Below, one piece after another: positions 22,647-32,159 of a stretch of 64,000 nucleotides of DNA. The stretch spans positions 81,841,959-81,905,958 of the forward strand of contig OX439035.1 in NCBI GenBank assembly GCA_949317995.1, in the 5' to 3' direction. How positions within the stretch are numbered: position 1 is the first letter of the stretch; each line of letters opens with the position of its first letter. The DNA comes from Acholoe squamosa (Eukaryota; Annelida; Polychaeta; Phyllodocida; Polynoidae). Below the pieces are notes generated by a model. That model had not been told where the DNA came from and made no database searches. It worked only from the letters and a program-made list of their open reading frames with translations. The translations under genes were made by a program, and so were the position numbers.

Positions 22647-23198
22647 CCTGTTAACACAACGAGTGTGTTGTCCTGTACTGTGTACTGTTATATGTTGTAA
22701 CCTTGTTCAATGTATATTTGAGCCGGTCATGAGTTTCTGGAAAAGGACCCATGACAATATACCCATGGTTTTGGACGGATAATCCGGTGGATATGCCTAT
22801 GCTATCCATAAACTCCATAATACCTAGCGAGTTGTCATGGTTGAGACCTGAGTACAGACAGACGACCGATCGGGTATTGTATTGTCTTTATGTGAGAGCG
22901 TGACCTAATTAAGGGCACGCGGTAAAGTTGTTGACCCATTTTCGAATGGTCACGTGAGGCGCCGGTTTGATCATGCGCAGCGATTCAAGTTCGAGTATCC
23001 CGCCATATTGTCTTATTCCTGCGAAGGAAGAAGACGTGGCCGAGGGTGGTCTTACTCTTTTTGGAGTTTGATAGCCTGTGACAGCCGTGTTTCGAGGTGT
23101 GCCCTCGTTAAAAGGCACCCGCCTTTCACTGGGTAAGCAGTCCTAACTACTTATCCGGTGGATTGGGATATTATATCCCCGAATAGCCACTTCTGCCG
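22647..23198 (+). other. Leader between pol and the accessory region
   Basis: 552 bp with no open frame of note. It is where a subgenomic or spliced message for the downstream region would start; pyrimidine-rich AG sites exist but none stands out. Confidence 0.4.
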
Positions 23199-24760
23199 AT
23201 GGCGGAAGAGGCCGTCCGCCTTGGCGGTGGTGCCGGTGCAAGCACCCCGCCGGAGTATGGAAGTGGTTATCCCAAGCGTCCCACTTATACATACGACGAT
23301 CAGCAATATGATGCTGATTGTGATCAATTGGATCAACAAATGAATGTTGATCAGTACTTTTCTGGAGTAGACGATAGCGACGTAGAATCGTTCTATGATG
23401 CATCCGATAACTCCAGACAAGTGAGTCCTGAACGCCGAGGTGTTCAACAAAGAATTGATGTAGGTGAGCCTTATGTAGCCCCTCCATCCGAAGGTTTGAG
23501 TGGAGAGCTGGCAGGAGTTCAGTCTCACGACAGGGCTCTAATGCCACCTCCCCCTCAATTACCGCCTCATCTGGGTGGGAGTACCTCATCCGGTGCTTTG
23601 GGACCTGCTTCTCCGGTTGACAGGCCAATGTACCTAGAGCTACCCCTACCAGACAGTCCCGAGTGGCATGATGTAGCCGGTCCCTATGACGAACAGATGT
23701 TAGCTATTTCTGAGGAAATGCTGATACCCACCTGTTATGGGACGCCCAGAGAGGTTGACGAGCGTGTTGTCAACACGATCTGGGAATGTGCTCATCCGCA
23801 ATGGGCTAATACCTTTCCGGAAGCCTGGCTGGTGGATTACCATCAGATGGCCAAAGGACTGGTAGTCCATTTATGGTTTCGTAAAGCCGTCTGGGACGCA
23901 GAAATGGCTTTCCGAAGGAATACCTTCTTTAGGCCTTCCTATGTGTCTGACAAAACGGGTTACACCGGTGTCAAGGCAGATGAGGTCTCTAGGTACATAG
24001 ATAGAGACCAGATCCTAATGTTAGGAACAGCGGAGGAGTATGAAGCAGCAGGTAACACTGTTGTGGATTACTGTCCAGGGGTCCCCATTACGTCTCAAAC
24101 CATTGAGGCAGAGGAGGCCCGGATTGGTGTGTCTCCACTAGACAGACTCGGGGTAATACAAGACCTCGTAGTACGTCTACTGGAGAGGCAGTATGCACTG
24201 GCGCACCCGGAGCTTGTCCCCGGTCCAGCACCCGTGCAGGTAACGGCCAAAATGGCTGATCGGATGGAGCGTCTCATGTCTCCTGCTGAAACTCCTACTT
24301 TGGAAGATACAGCGGAAGTACCTGAGGAGGCTCCACCTGGTGCAGATGGTTCCCCTAAAAATGCTCAGTCTACCCCTACGAAGACTGAACAGAAGATAGG
24401 GAAAACAGCTAGTGGAAAGGGTAAAGGAACCCCCACTAAGAATAAAGGTAAAGGGAAGCGGTCAGGAACCGAACCCTCTACCAGCACGAGTGTGGCCGAC
24501 AGTACCCGAACCCGTCGGGTGACCCCACGCTCGGCCAATAAGAAGGGAGCTAAGGCTTCGGATGTCTCCGGTAACGAGACGGATGCATCCGAGCCTGGCA
24601 CCTCTACTAATGGCAGATCCCGCAGACGGAATAAGAAGGTTGACCAATGTAAACCTGAACCTATCGAGGTAGACGTTCAAGCTAAAACTCCAGAAGTTGA
24701 ACAGGCTGTCTCAACCGTAAAGGTTGAGCTCAGTGCCAATCGTCAAACTACACGACGTAA
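23199..24760 (+). pseudogene. Accessory region part 1: acidic/Pro-rich protein of unknown function
   Basis: Starts with ATG at 23199 (MAEEAVRLGGGAGAS), the first Met after the leader. Roughly residues 1-130 are acidic and Pro/Gly-rich. About 140-360 looks globular (EWHDVAGPYDEQML, IWECAHPQWANTFPEAWLVD, VHLWFRKAVWDAEMAFRRN). About 380-500 is a Lys/Thr/Ser-rich, probably nuclear-type tail. No signal peptide or membrane segment is present, so it is not a classical env. I recognise no family. The same frame stays open to 24875, but from about 24760 the neighbouring frame gives the more protein-like reading, so a frameshift near there is likely. Confidence 0.7.
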
Positions 24761-25584
24761 TGGCCGATTTGAGTGGAGATGCTCAAGATGCCGCAGCCCA
24801 GGTTCTCGCAGGTCAACAACCTGTTGTGCTACCTGTGGATGTACCATCCGACCCGGAGGGAGAGGAGCCGGTTGACCCAGTTGTGGATGTCACTCCGACC
24901 GACGAGCAAGAGGCTGCTATCTGGGAAAATGCCAATAGCAACTTTGCCGACTTCATTCCTCTACACAGGGGACACCTGAAGGGGAGCAAATCCATATGGA
25001 GGCTACCCCCTCGGATCACCTGTGAGAAGCGTGAGGATATGGAGGAGTGGCTTCGCAAGAAGCTCTCCGACAGGAAACCGGCCAACATGTACTGGATTTA
25101 TTGGAAATTCGTTAAGAATTCACCCAATGGCCTGTACAACTATGACCAGAAGGGTAAACTAAAGTTTGCTCTGGACGAGTACTACGGGGAGGATCACAAG
25201 GATTGTCCCTTTCAACGTTGTACTCAGAGTGAAGGTGAGGTTGAATTCTTCATCGAGAAAGACGAGTTCCTTCGTCATCTCGTGGAGGTTCATATGCACC
25301 AGAGGCTGGAATATGTCTGCGATTGAGAAGTTGGCAAGAAATGTGCTAAATGCACAGGATGTGTCACTCCCCGACGCGGAGACATGGTCCGGCACTATGT
25401 TACTTCACATGGAGAGGGCCTGGAGGCAGCCATTGATAGAGTGATGAAAATTCACTCTGAACTCTATGGCAACCTTAAGAGCCTCAATGCCGAGAAACTT
25501 GCTTGTCTCACACCGAGTACGAAGCAGTTTGCGCCAACGGTTCCTGGTACTAACCAGAAGCTGAAGGCTCGGTTGATTGGTTGA
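24724..25584 (+). pseudogene. Accessory region part 2: acidic stretch and two C2H2-like fingers
   Basis: This frame overlaps the end of part 1. From an internal Met (MADLSGDAQDAAAQVLAGQ) it reads as an acidic stretch, then a globular segment (FADFIPLHRGHLKGSKSIW, NMYWIYWKFVKNSPNGLYN). Two Cys2His2-like units follow: CPFQRC..FLRHLVEVH and CAKCTGC..MVRHYVTSH. One TGA (25324-25326) separates the two fingers in frame. The frame ends at 25582-25584, at an exact 8-bp tandem duplication (GGTTGATT at 25571-25578 and 25579-25586) that shifts the frame. Confidence 0.7.
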
Positions 25585-26105
25585 TTGATCGGTTTGCCCA
25601 GACTCCCGGGTCTGGCAAATTGAAGTATGCTCAAGAGGAGTACGATTTGTTGAATGAATGGAGGAGCAATAAGGCCCGCCGCCGGGGTGGGGCTTATGTA
25701 ACTCCATCCGGAGAACAAATCCGAAGACGCAGGGACTACCGTCAGGGGCCCTCTGTGGCAGATAGGAAGAGACAGGCGTCCGAATCTCCTAGCCGATCCA
25801 GGTCACCACTGGAGGCGCTAGAGAAACAGACGAATGGGGGACGGAAGAAGCCACATCTTCCTTCTTCTACTGGAACTCCTTCCAACTATGGACGAGCACC
25901 AGCCCCACGAGGTGGTGCAAAGAACCCGACATTCTTTGGTGTTAGTGGACCGGGTGGTCAACCCTCCCAAAAACATGCGCCTTTGAATGTCAGAGACCCG
26001 AAGCAGTACCCTGCTATAGGCCCACCCAGACCAGAGATGCAAATCTTTGATCAGTACGGGAGGGTCAAGCAGGAACTGCCGGCAGGAGGAGGTCAAGCTC
26101 TATGA
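25581..26105 (+). pseudogene. Accessory region part 3: basic, RS/Pro-rich
   Basis: Continues after the duplication. It has a short predicted helical part (KYAQEEYDLLNEWRSNKARR), then an Arg/Ser-rich stretch (RKRQASESPSRSRSPLEAL) and a Gly/Pro-rich tail. It ends at TGA 26103-26105; the next frame is in phase six bases later, so this TGA may be a mutation or a true gene boundary. Confidence 0.65.
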
Positions 26106-26111
26106 CCTACA

Positions 26112-26893
26112 ATGAGTGCTGTGGTGAGACAACGTCCACCCGCGCCATTGTTGACGGTTACAGACCTTAGAAGGGAATTGTCGCGGTTGCCCCTGGCCCA
26201 GGGACTACCAAACCAAGGCCCTCCTACGACCACCGCTAGTGTGGCTACTACTGTGATTGCTTCTTCGCATACGCAAGTAGCTGTCAGTGCGAGTGGGTCT
26301 GGTTCGCAGCCGAAGCCTCAGGGTCAGGTACCCCCACCTGGTGCTGTGGTTCATCGGCCTAAGATGATCCAGACAGTGGAGACCTTCTTCAAGAAGGAGA
26401 ACAAATTGTCTTGCACCATTCAAACCAAGCAATTTGAGACGTTGCAGCACCACTTGGAAAACCTCCATTTGGACATGTACCGTCGGACTGTGTCGAGCAC
26501 TCTCCAGTGCATAGATGCGATCCAGAAGTCAGAGATCAACCGAATCTCTACTCAGAAAAAGGCTGATGTTGCCAAAGAGAAGCAGGAAGCTGCTAATCTG
26601 CAGCAAGAAGCCTTATCCGAGAAGGAAACAGCTTCTCAGATGCTCGACCTAGAACGGGCAACGAACATGAACCAACAAAAGTTCTTCAAGGTTTTTGGAG
26701 TTATCATAGATAACTGGGACGGCACACCTGAACATGCTTTGAGCTTGTTGAAGCATGCCAGAAGGTGAAATTGACACCAGCTGTCCCCGCATTGGCTGTA
26801 CCTACGGATGGAGCTGGTGTTGACTCTCTTGTTCAGCCACAGGCTCAACAACCGGGTCCAAACCAGCCACCCGAGGAGAACATGGAACAGTGA
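26112..26893 (+). pseudogene. Accessory region part 4: coiled-coil protein
   Basis: Begins MSAVVRQRPPAPLLTV and has a Pro/Gly/Ser-rich first third. Next is a helical, heptad-like region (about residues 95-195, including INRISTQKKADVAKEKQEAA), then FFKVFGVIIDNWDG. The frame stops at 26766-26768, but one frame over the sense continues (AVPALAVPTDGAGVDSL) to TGA at 26891-26893, so a one-base shift is likely. In phase with part 3. Function unknown. Confidence 0.65.
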
Positions 26894-28250
26894 AAACTGT
26901 TGTATGAAGGTCGGACATAATTGTGTCCTGAGGTGTTATTACCTATGTATTGTTGGATGAGAATTTATTTTTTTATCCAACTGCATCGATTCGGGTACAA
27001 AACTGTACACTAATACGGAAACTGAAAGCAGAAAAATAAACAAGTCACCTTGGAGAAGGAGTACGAATGCTGTCAATATTATAATTGTGCTGTGCTATGA
27101 CATAATAACTGCCTATTTATTGAACTATGGACCTTTAATACCGGAATACGTTAATATGGACTCTAAACTACAACCGGATTTACTACTACACTACTACTAC
27201 TACTTGTCAGCTAGCACTACAGGCATCCGGGTTTAGCTACGCCCATAAAGTCCATCAATAGTCTACAACTGGATCTACTACTACTTCCAGTTAGCTAGCA
27301 CTACAGGCAACAGGGTTTAGCTACCCCCATCAACATATTCTTCTATAGCACTTCAGGTATCAGGGTTCAGCTCGCCCAAAATCTACAAATTCCTGGATTA
27401 AACATAGCACTTCATGCATCAGGGTTCAGCTCGCCCATACCAAGACATCAACAGCATCCGGCTCCATTTATATTCTCCTACCAAGAAACATGTAACTTAG
27501 TTAATAATATTGTATTGCATGTAAAAACTGTATTTATAACTCTAATATCTTTTATAAAAGTATATTATTATATAAAGGTACTTACCTATAAATATACTGG
27601 ATCTGCATATCCTAAAAGTTATTTAAGGTAGTACTAGACCTATAACTGTCTAGATAGGTCATTCCTGGTCTCAATATATTAAGAGACTATACTTCTTCTG
27701 TACTTTGTAAATATCAAACACTAAGGTATATATTGAGCTGCGTCTCAAATATATAATCATTTTTCTATAAAAAAGAGAAGGTCCAATGGATTTCTCTAAA
27801 ACTTAGTATTATACTACTCAGGTTAATACCTTATTGTGTTCATATATTATCAGAATGATTATTCATATCTGATCGTTATTGTTAAGTTCACATTAAAAGT
27901 GGACAAAGTTGTTAATTTAAAAAGTCGAAAATTTTTTTTTTCCGGGTTTAATAACTGTAATACGATTAATAACTACAACCACCGGTCCTTTTTCAGGACC
28001 CTACTGTTGTCAAACGTTAATATAATCTGTGATATTTATATTTATCATATGTGGTTGTTATAGTTACTGGTGGAAATGAAATGAACGATACTCGATGCTA
28101 TTATTGTATAATTTTTCAGAAATAGGATAGTCTCATACTATAGCCTATTTCACATTGAGCAAGTGTAATTAATACCCCTTTTTAGTATTGTAGACAATCA
28201 CTTACTAGGTTATTAATACACTGCGGTTTAATTACCCCCAAGTTATTGTC
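26894..28250 (+). other. 3' non-coding region of LTR element
   Basis: AT-rich with no gene. At about 27205-27440 there are four imperfect repeats with the core TAGCACTACAGGCA..AGGGTTTAGCT.CGCCCA, preceded by (CTA)n-like runs. Such repeats in this position could affect RNA structure, export or packaging, but nothing in the sequence shows which. Confidence 0.6.
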
Positions 28251-28260
28251 TAAGGGGGGC
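28251..28260 (+). promoter_or_regulatory. Polypurine tract
   Basis: TAAGGGGGGC abuts the 3' LTR. A purine run in exactly this place primes plus-strand synthesis in LTR elements. Confidence 0.8.
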
Positions 28261-28873
28261 AGTGTAGGGGTATGGTATTTACACTTTTACGTTCATGTAC
28301 CCGTGGGACTTAGACCTAGGTCTTCGGGTGTAGTGGGGGAATCCGGATGGCAGGTGGCAGCACCTGCCTCTGGGTACGTATCCATTACACCAGGGGGCCT
28401 ACCACTCGTCCGCCACACATCACGTGGCCGGTCTGAGTTTCGCGGGCTTTTCCCCTATATAAGGCTGGTTCTACTCCTATGTTCTCCAGTAGTGGTTTTG
28501 CCCACTGCTCAACCAGGTCGTTACCCGAAAGGGTAACCGAATGCCCTAGTAGCATGTAGTCCTCTGAGGCCGTGATCGTATGTAACATAAGCTATGAAAT
28601 AAAAGCTCGGTTGCCTACCCGGAAACTTTCTCTCTCTTCGTTATGAGTGAGTGAGTAATGGTTGTTTAATGCCATTTCGACTGCTAAGGTCATATTCATG
28701 GCAAGAAGTACATTACAATTTCACAGAGGAATGTGTGGGTGCCCGCGCATATGTGCACCACACACATCCGAGGGGATAGGAAAGAGGAGAAATAGACCCT
28801 TTTAAGTGGGCTAGGGAAGCCCGCTCTTCGTTATGATTACTTAATCTAACTTAACGAGACGAACCACTACACT
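28261..28873 (+). repeat. 3' LTR, interrupted by a SINE-like element
   Basis: 613 bp in total, equal to a 423-bp LTR plus a 177-bp insertion and a 13-bp duplication. TATA (about 28453-28461) and AATAAA (28598-28603) are intact. The insertion lies downstream of the poly(A) signal, in U5. It differs from the 5' LTR at about ten positions, mostly transitions. The flank is ATACT (28874-28878). Confidence 0.95.
28647..28823 (-). mobile_element. SINE-like element copy 3, in the 3' LTR
   Basis: 177 bp flanked by perfect 13-bp copies of CTCTTCGTTATGA (28634-28646 and 28824-28836). The empty site is seen in the 5' LTR. It was therefore inserted after the retrotransposon was already in place. Confidence 0.92.
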
Positions 28874-30175
28874 ATACTAATTGATGCTGATACTAGTTCA
28901 TTAGTACAGCCCTTAAAGAGTTAATCAATGGTCCTGATCAGAAAAGCCAAGACTCTACAACTCATGCACCATAATACAGCCCTTAGGAGAATCATACATT
29001 GACTCTCAGCGAGTAGAATTAATAGCACTGCATTCATGCATCATGCCTGCTCTCAGGGGGATCCTATATTCACTCCTAGAAACATGATGAAGTAAGGCAT
29101 TGGCTATTCACATGTATGTGTTGGTTGTAATGATGCATGGATGCAGCCCTGGGGAGTGTTGAGGGTGAAGAGGGTGCTGTTGTACTACTGCTTGAGTGAA
29201 AGGGGTATGAATGTTACCCCTACTACCATACCCTGGCCACACAATAGGTTTATATAGACTTATAAGCTACAACCTACAAGTTGTCCAATATTCCTAGAGA
29301 CACTGTATTTTCCACTATGAGCAAAAAAAGTATGATCCATATAGACTCAAGTATGTGAGTGACGTCTAGTCAATCACATAATAGAGAGGTTTAGCAATCA
29401 CAACTTGAGTCATGTGTAGCTGATTTTACGCAGACGTTGCAATGCTGTAGGTATGCTGTACATCTGCATTATATTGCACATGCAGTGGGTGCTAAACCTC
29501 CCTATGAACATGATGCTGTTCTCAAAGTGTTAATATTAAAGTGCAATACTTTCCTAAAAATGATCTTGGTGTTAAAAGTAATCCTAGTGCAGAGTTTTTC
29601 TTAAAGTTTGTTTGTTTGTTTGTTTGTTTAGTTTTACGTCCGGGGGCCATCGAGGAACTCAGACATTCAATTTTCTTAAAGAGTTAACATCATAACATAA
29701 TGCAGTCCAGTTAAAATAGGCTTAATATCGTAGCACATTGCTGTTCTTACAGGGTCATCATTATAGCATAAAGCTAAAGGGTTGACATTATTACATAAGG
29801 ACTTATGCTGTTAATATAACACAATGCGTTCCTTAAAACGTTAACATTAATGACAACATCCCACCATTAGTTGTCAATTCTGACAAAAGAATTAAATAGG
29901 AGTATAATGCAGCCCTGAAGGGACTATGCCAATGTTTTGAGACAACTACACTGTGCTATTTGCGGGCTGAATTGATACCATCAACAGGTCATTCACATTC
30001 ACCCTATTTGTGGGTTCATTGTTCAGTAAGACTGAGGGCATGTCTACAAGTGTAAATGCCATCAACAGGTCGTTCTCACATAGGGAAGGAGGGGAGTGTA
30101 GAGGATGTCTGTCACAGCTGACTGCACATCTGATTGGCTGGCATGTTTGGAGGTGTTAGTCTGTCTGCTACAAAG
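28874..30175. other. Old degenerate repeat, right flank of LTR element
   Basis: Loose copies of CAGCCCTTAAAG.GTTAA, AACATCATAACATAATGC and similar phrases recur through the block, matching the repeat on the left side of the LTR element. No gene seen. Confidence 0.5.
29607..29670 (-). mobile_element. Truncated (AAAC)n-tailed SINE-like copy
   Basis: 64 bp, GTTTGTTTGTTTG..TTTTACGTCCGGGGGCCATC, flanked by perfect 11-bp copies of TTTTCTTAAAG (29596-29606 and 29671-29681). It is the tail end of the repeat at 5838-6373, so it is a 5'-truncated retroposed copy. Confidence 0.85.
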
Positions 30176-30319
30176 ACCAGGGATGAAAGTCAGGGATGAC
30201 AAAAATCCCTGAAATGGTTCAATCTTGGCCCAAAAACCTGGGTTTTTGTATGAATGTATAGGGCCTTGGAAATTCAAAACCTATGAAATCAGGGAAATCC
30301 CTGAAGACTTTCATCCCTG
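30176..30319. mobile_element. hAT-like MITE copy 2
   Basis: 144 bp with CAGGGATGAAAGTC ends and a 6-bp duplication AAAGAC (30170-30175, 30320-30325). Confidence 0.88.
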
Positions 30320-30876
30320 AAAGACCAATAATTTCCTTGTGAAACCTTTTTTTTAACAACCCCTAAACTACTTTTTCTGCACTCTTTATGAAAAATAAAA
30401 GCAGCATAGAAACTGGTTATCTCTCTAGTGTTCAGCATTGCAGTGATTAGGCAATATATCAAAGAAAAAAGGTCGATGGAGACGGATATAGAATGTTACA
30501 TATTCAGGATTTAACACTGAGGTAAATAGCAGCGACCCCAACTACCAAAGGGCATACTTTTGTTTCTAACATATAGAGTTATAGTAATAAAAGCATGCCC
30601 TAATAATTTTTTCAGCATGTTAGCTGAAACACACTTCTTTTTTTTTTGGCCTAAGAACACTGAAGAAGCTGTTTTTATAGTATTTTTAAACAGAATTGAG
30701 ATGGGGGGAGAGGTTCGGCTTATAGGAGGGTGCGGCTAATACAAGAGAGATAAGGGCTGTATCATGTAATCATGGGGCTCCTGTCCCTCTAGCATTCCTT
30801 TGTTGCTTTAACGTTAAGTCTATGACATTACACACATACCAAAAACGTCTCACCTTTGGTTTGCCATTGGACTCTA
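30320..30876. other. Spacer, nothing recognised
   Basis: AT-rich spacer between two DNA elements, with no open frame or repeat that I can define. Confidence 0.4.
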
Positions 30877-31130
30877 CTGTAATCTCCCGCGTATAAGGTG
30901 CACCTAGAGTTTTGGAAAATTCTCAAAAGAATGAAAAATTCATAACTTTTGTTCTATAGGATGAATTTTCAAAATTCAAAAACCTATGTGTAGCTTGGGC
31001 CATCCCGGACCCTCCTTATGTCCTATTATGACCAAGGGGGCATGTAATATATCAAAAGAAAGGTCTTGGTGTCCCCAATGAGAACTAAAACCCCCCATAT
31101 AAGATGCGCCTTATACGCTTGAGATTACAG
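30877..31130. mobile_element. Tc1/mariner-like MITE with GTATAAGG ends, copy 1
   Basis: 254 bp. The left end CTGTAATCTCCCGCGTATAA and the right end (reverse complement CTGTAATCTCAAGCGTATAA) are inverted repeats of about 28 bp, and TA flanks both sides (30875-30876, 31131-31132). Related copies are at 51460-51790, 54704-56268 and 62914-63163. Confidence 0.85.
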
Positions 31131-31385
31131 TATGAGTTATAGTGAAAAACAAAAAAAGAAGGGCTGTCTTTCTACCTTTCCCCCCATAGGATGCAATGTA
31201 TTTCTGATAGATGCCTTCCTGAGTGATAAGGTTGCTGTACAAAAAAGCTAATAACTCCTTTTCGCATGCCTGGACAATTTTTTCACATACTATTAAAACT
31301 TAAGTGTTTAAGTCATTGAATGACTTGTTTTTAGGATTTACTGTAGGTACGAAAACGGGCTGCCACTCATTGATATGTTGAAATA

Positions 31386-32157
31386 CAGTAAAATTCCTTT
31401 ATAACGAAGTGCTTGGGACAAGCAAAAAAATTCGTTATAAACGAATTTCGTTGTAACCAAATCATACATTTATGAAGCATCAAGTGCCATCTGACACCCT
31501 CCATACCCTTCCTTACCCCCTACCCCACCTCCCTTACCCCTTCAGCCGCCCAGAGTTCAATATAGATGAGTAAAGAAGCCCCATCACACATCCTAACACC
31601 CCCTATACCCACCTCCCTTACCCCTTCAGCCGCCCAGAGTTCAATAGAGATGAGTAAAGAAGCCCCATCACACATCCTAACACCCCCTATACCCACCTCC
31701 CTTACCCCTTCTGCCGCCCAGAGTTCAATAGAGATGAGTGAAGAAGCCCCATCACACATCCTAACACCCCCTATACCCACCTCCCTTACCCCTTCTGCCA
31801 CCCTGAGTTCAATAGAGACGGGTGAAGAAGCCCCATCACACATCCTAACACCCCCTACCCCACCTCCCTTACCCCTTCTGCCACCCAGAGTTCAATAGAG
31901 ATGAGTGAAGAAGCCCCATCACACATCAAAACAGTACCTAACAATAGCTCTTAATTCATGAAAAGCCATTGGTAGACCAGGGAAACTGTTTTATAAGCCA
32001 AGAAAAATTTGTTATAACCGATTTCAGATACTGTGAATTTCGTTATAAGGGGATTATTTTACTATAGAAATGTATGGGGTTGATTTGGAAAAGTGTGATT
32101 TGTTTGTTATAAACGAAAATTCGTTGTAACAGGATTCGTTGTAAAGAAATTTTACTG
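31386..32157. mobile_element. Tc1/mariner-like non-autonomous element B
   Basis: 772 bp with inverted ends CAGTAAAATTCCTTTATAAC / TTGTAAAGAAATTTTACTG and TA on both sides (31384-31385, 32158-32159). Subterminal sequence repeats the phrase CGTTATAAACGAA in both orientations. The centre is an 84-bp minisatellite. Same family as element A. Confidence 0.85.
31500..31925. repeat. 84-bp minisatellite inside element B
   Basis: GAGTTCAATA recurs at about 31553, 31637, 31721, 31805 and 31888, 83-84 bp apart. Because 84 is a multiple of three, both strands stay open for over 100 codons; these frames are not genes. Confidence 0.9.
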
Positions 32158-32159
32158 TA

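Larger units (their letters stand above)
15634..28873 (+). mobile_element. 13.2-kb LTR retrotransposon with post-pol accessory region
   Basis: The order is 5' LTR, primer site, gag, protease, reverse transcriptase (core deleted), RNase H, integrase, a 0.55-kb leader, a 3.7-kb accessory coding region, 1.36 kb of non-coding DNA, polypurine tract and 3' LTR. Integrase after RNase H places it with Ty3/gypsy-type elements. Flanking ATGCT and ATACT differ at one base and fit an aged 5-bp target duplication. The LTRs differ at ten positions that I can count in 423 bp. Every coding region carries stops or frameshifts, so the copy is dead. At over 13 kb it is much larger than ordinary Ty3/gypsy elements (roughly 5-7 kb). 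Confidence 0.95.

Noticed and set aside
24740..24875. Zinc-ribbon-like cysteines at the end of accessory part 1
   Set aside because: In this stretch the other frame reads as a normal acidic protein that continues into the next piece, so the Cys/Arg-rich reading is probably out of frame.
23199..26893. Accessory region as an env gene
   Set aside because: No signal peptide, cleavage site, heptad fusion region next to a membrane anchor, or membrane segment was seen.
31520..31898. Open frames of over 100 codons on both strands
   Set aside because: They arise because the 84-bp minisatellite unit is a multiple of three; the proteins are pure repeats.
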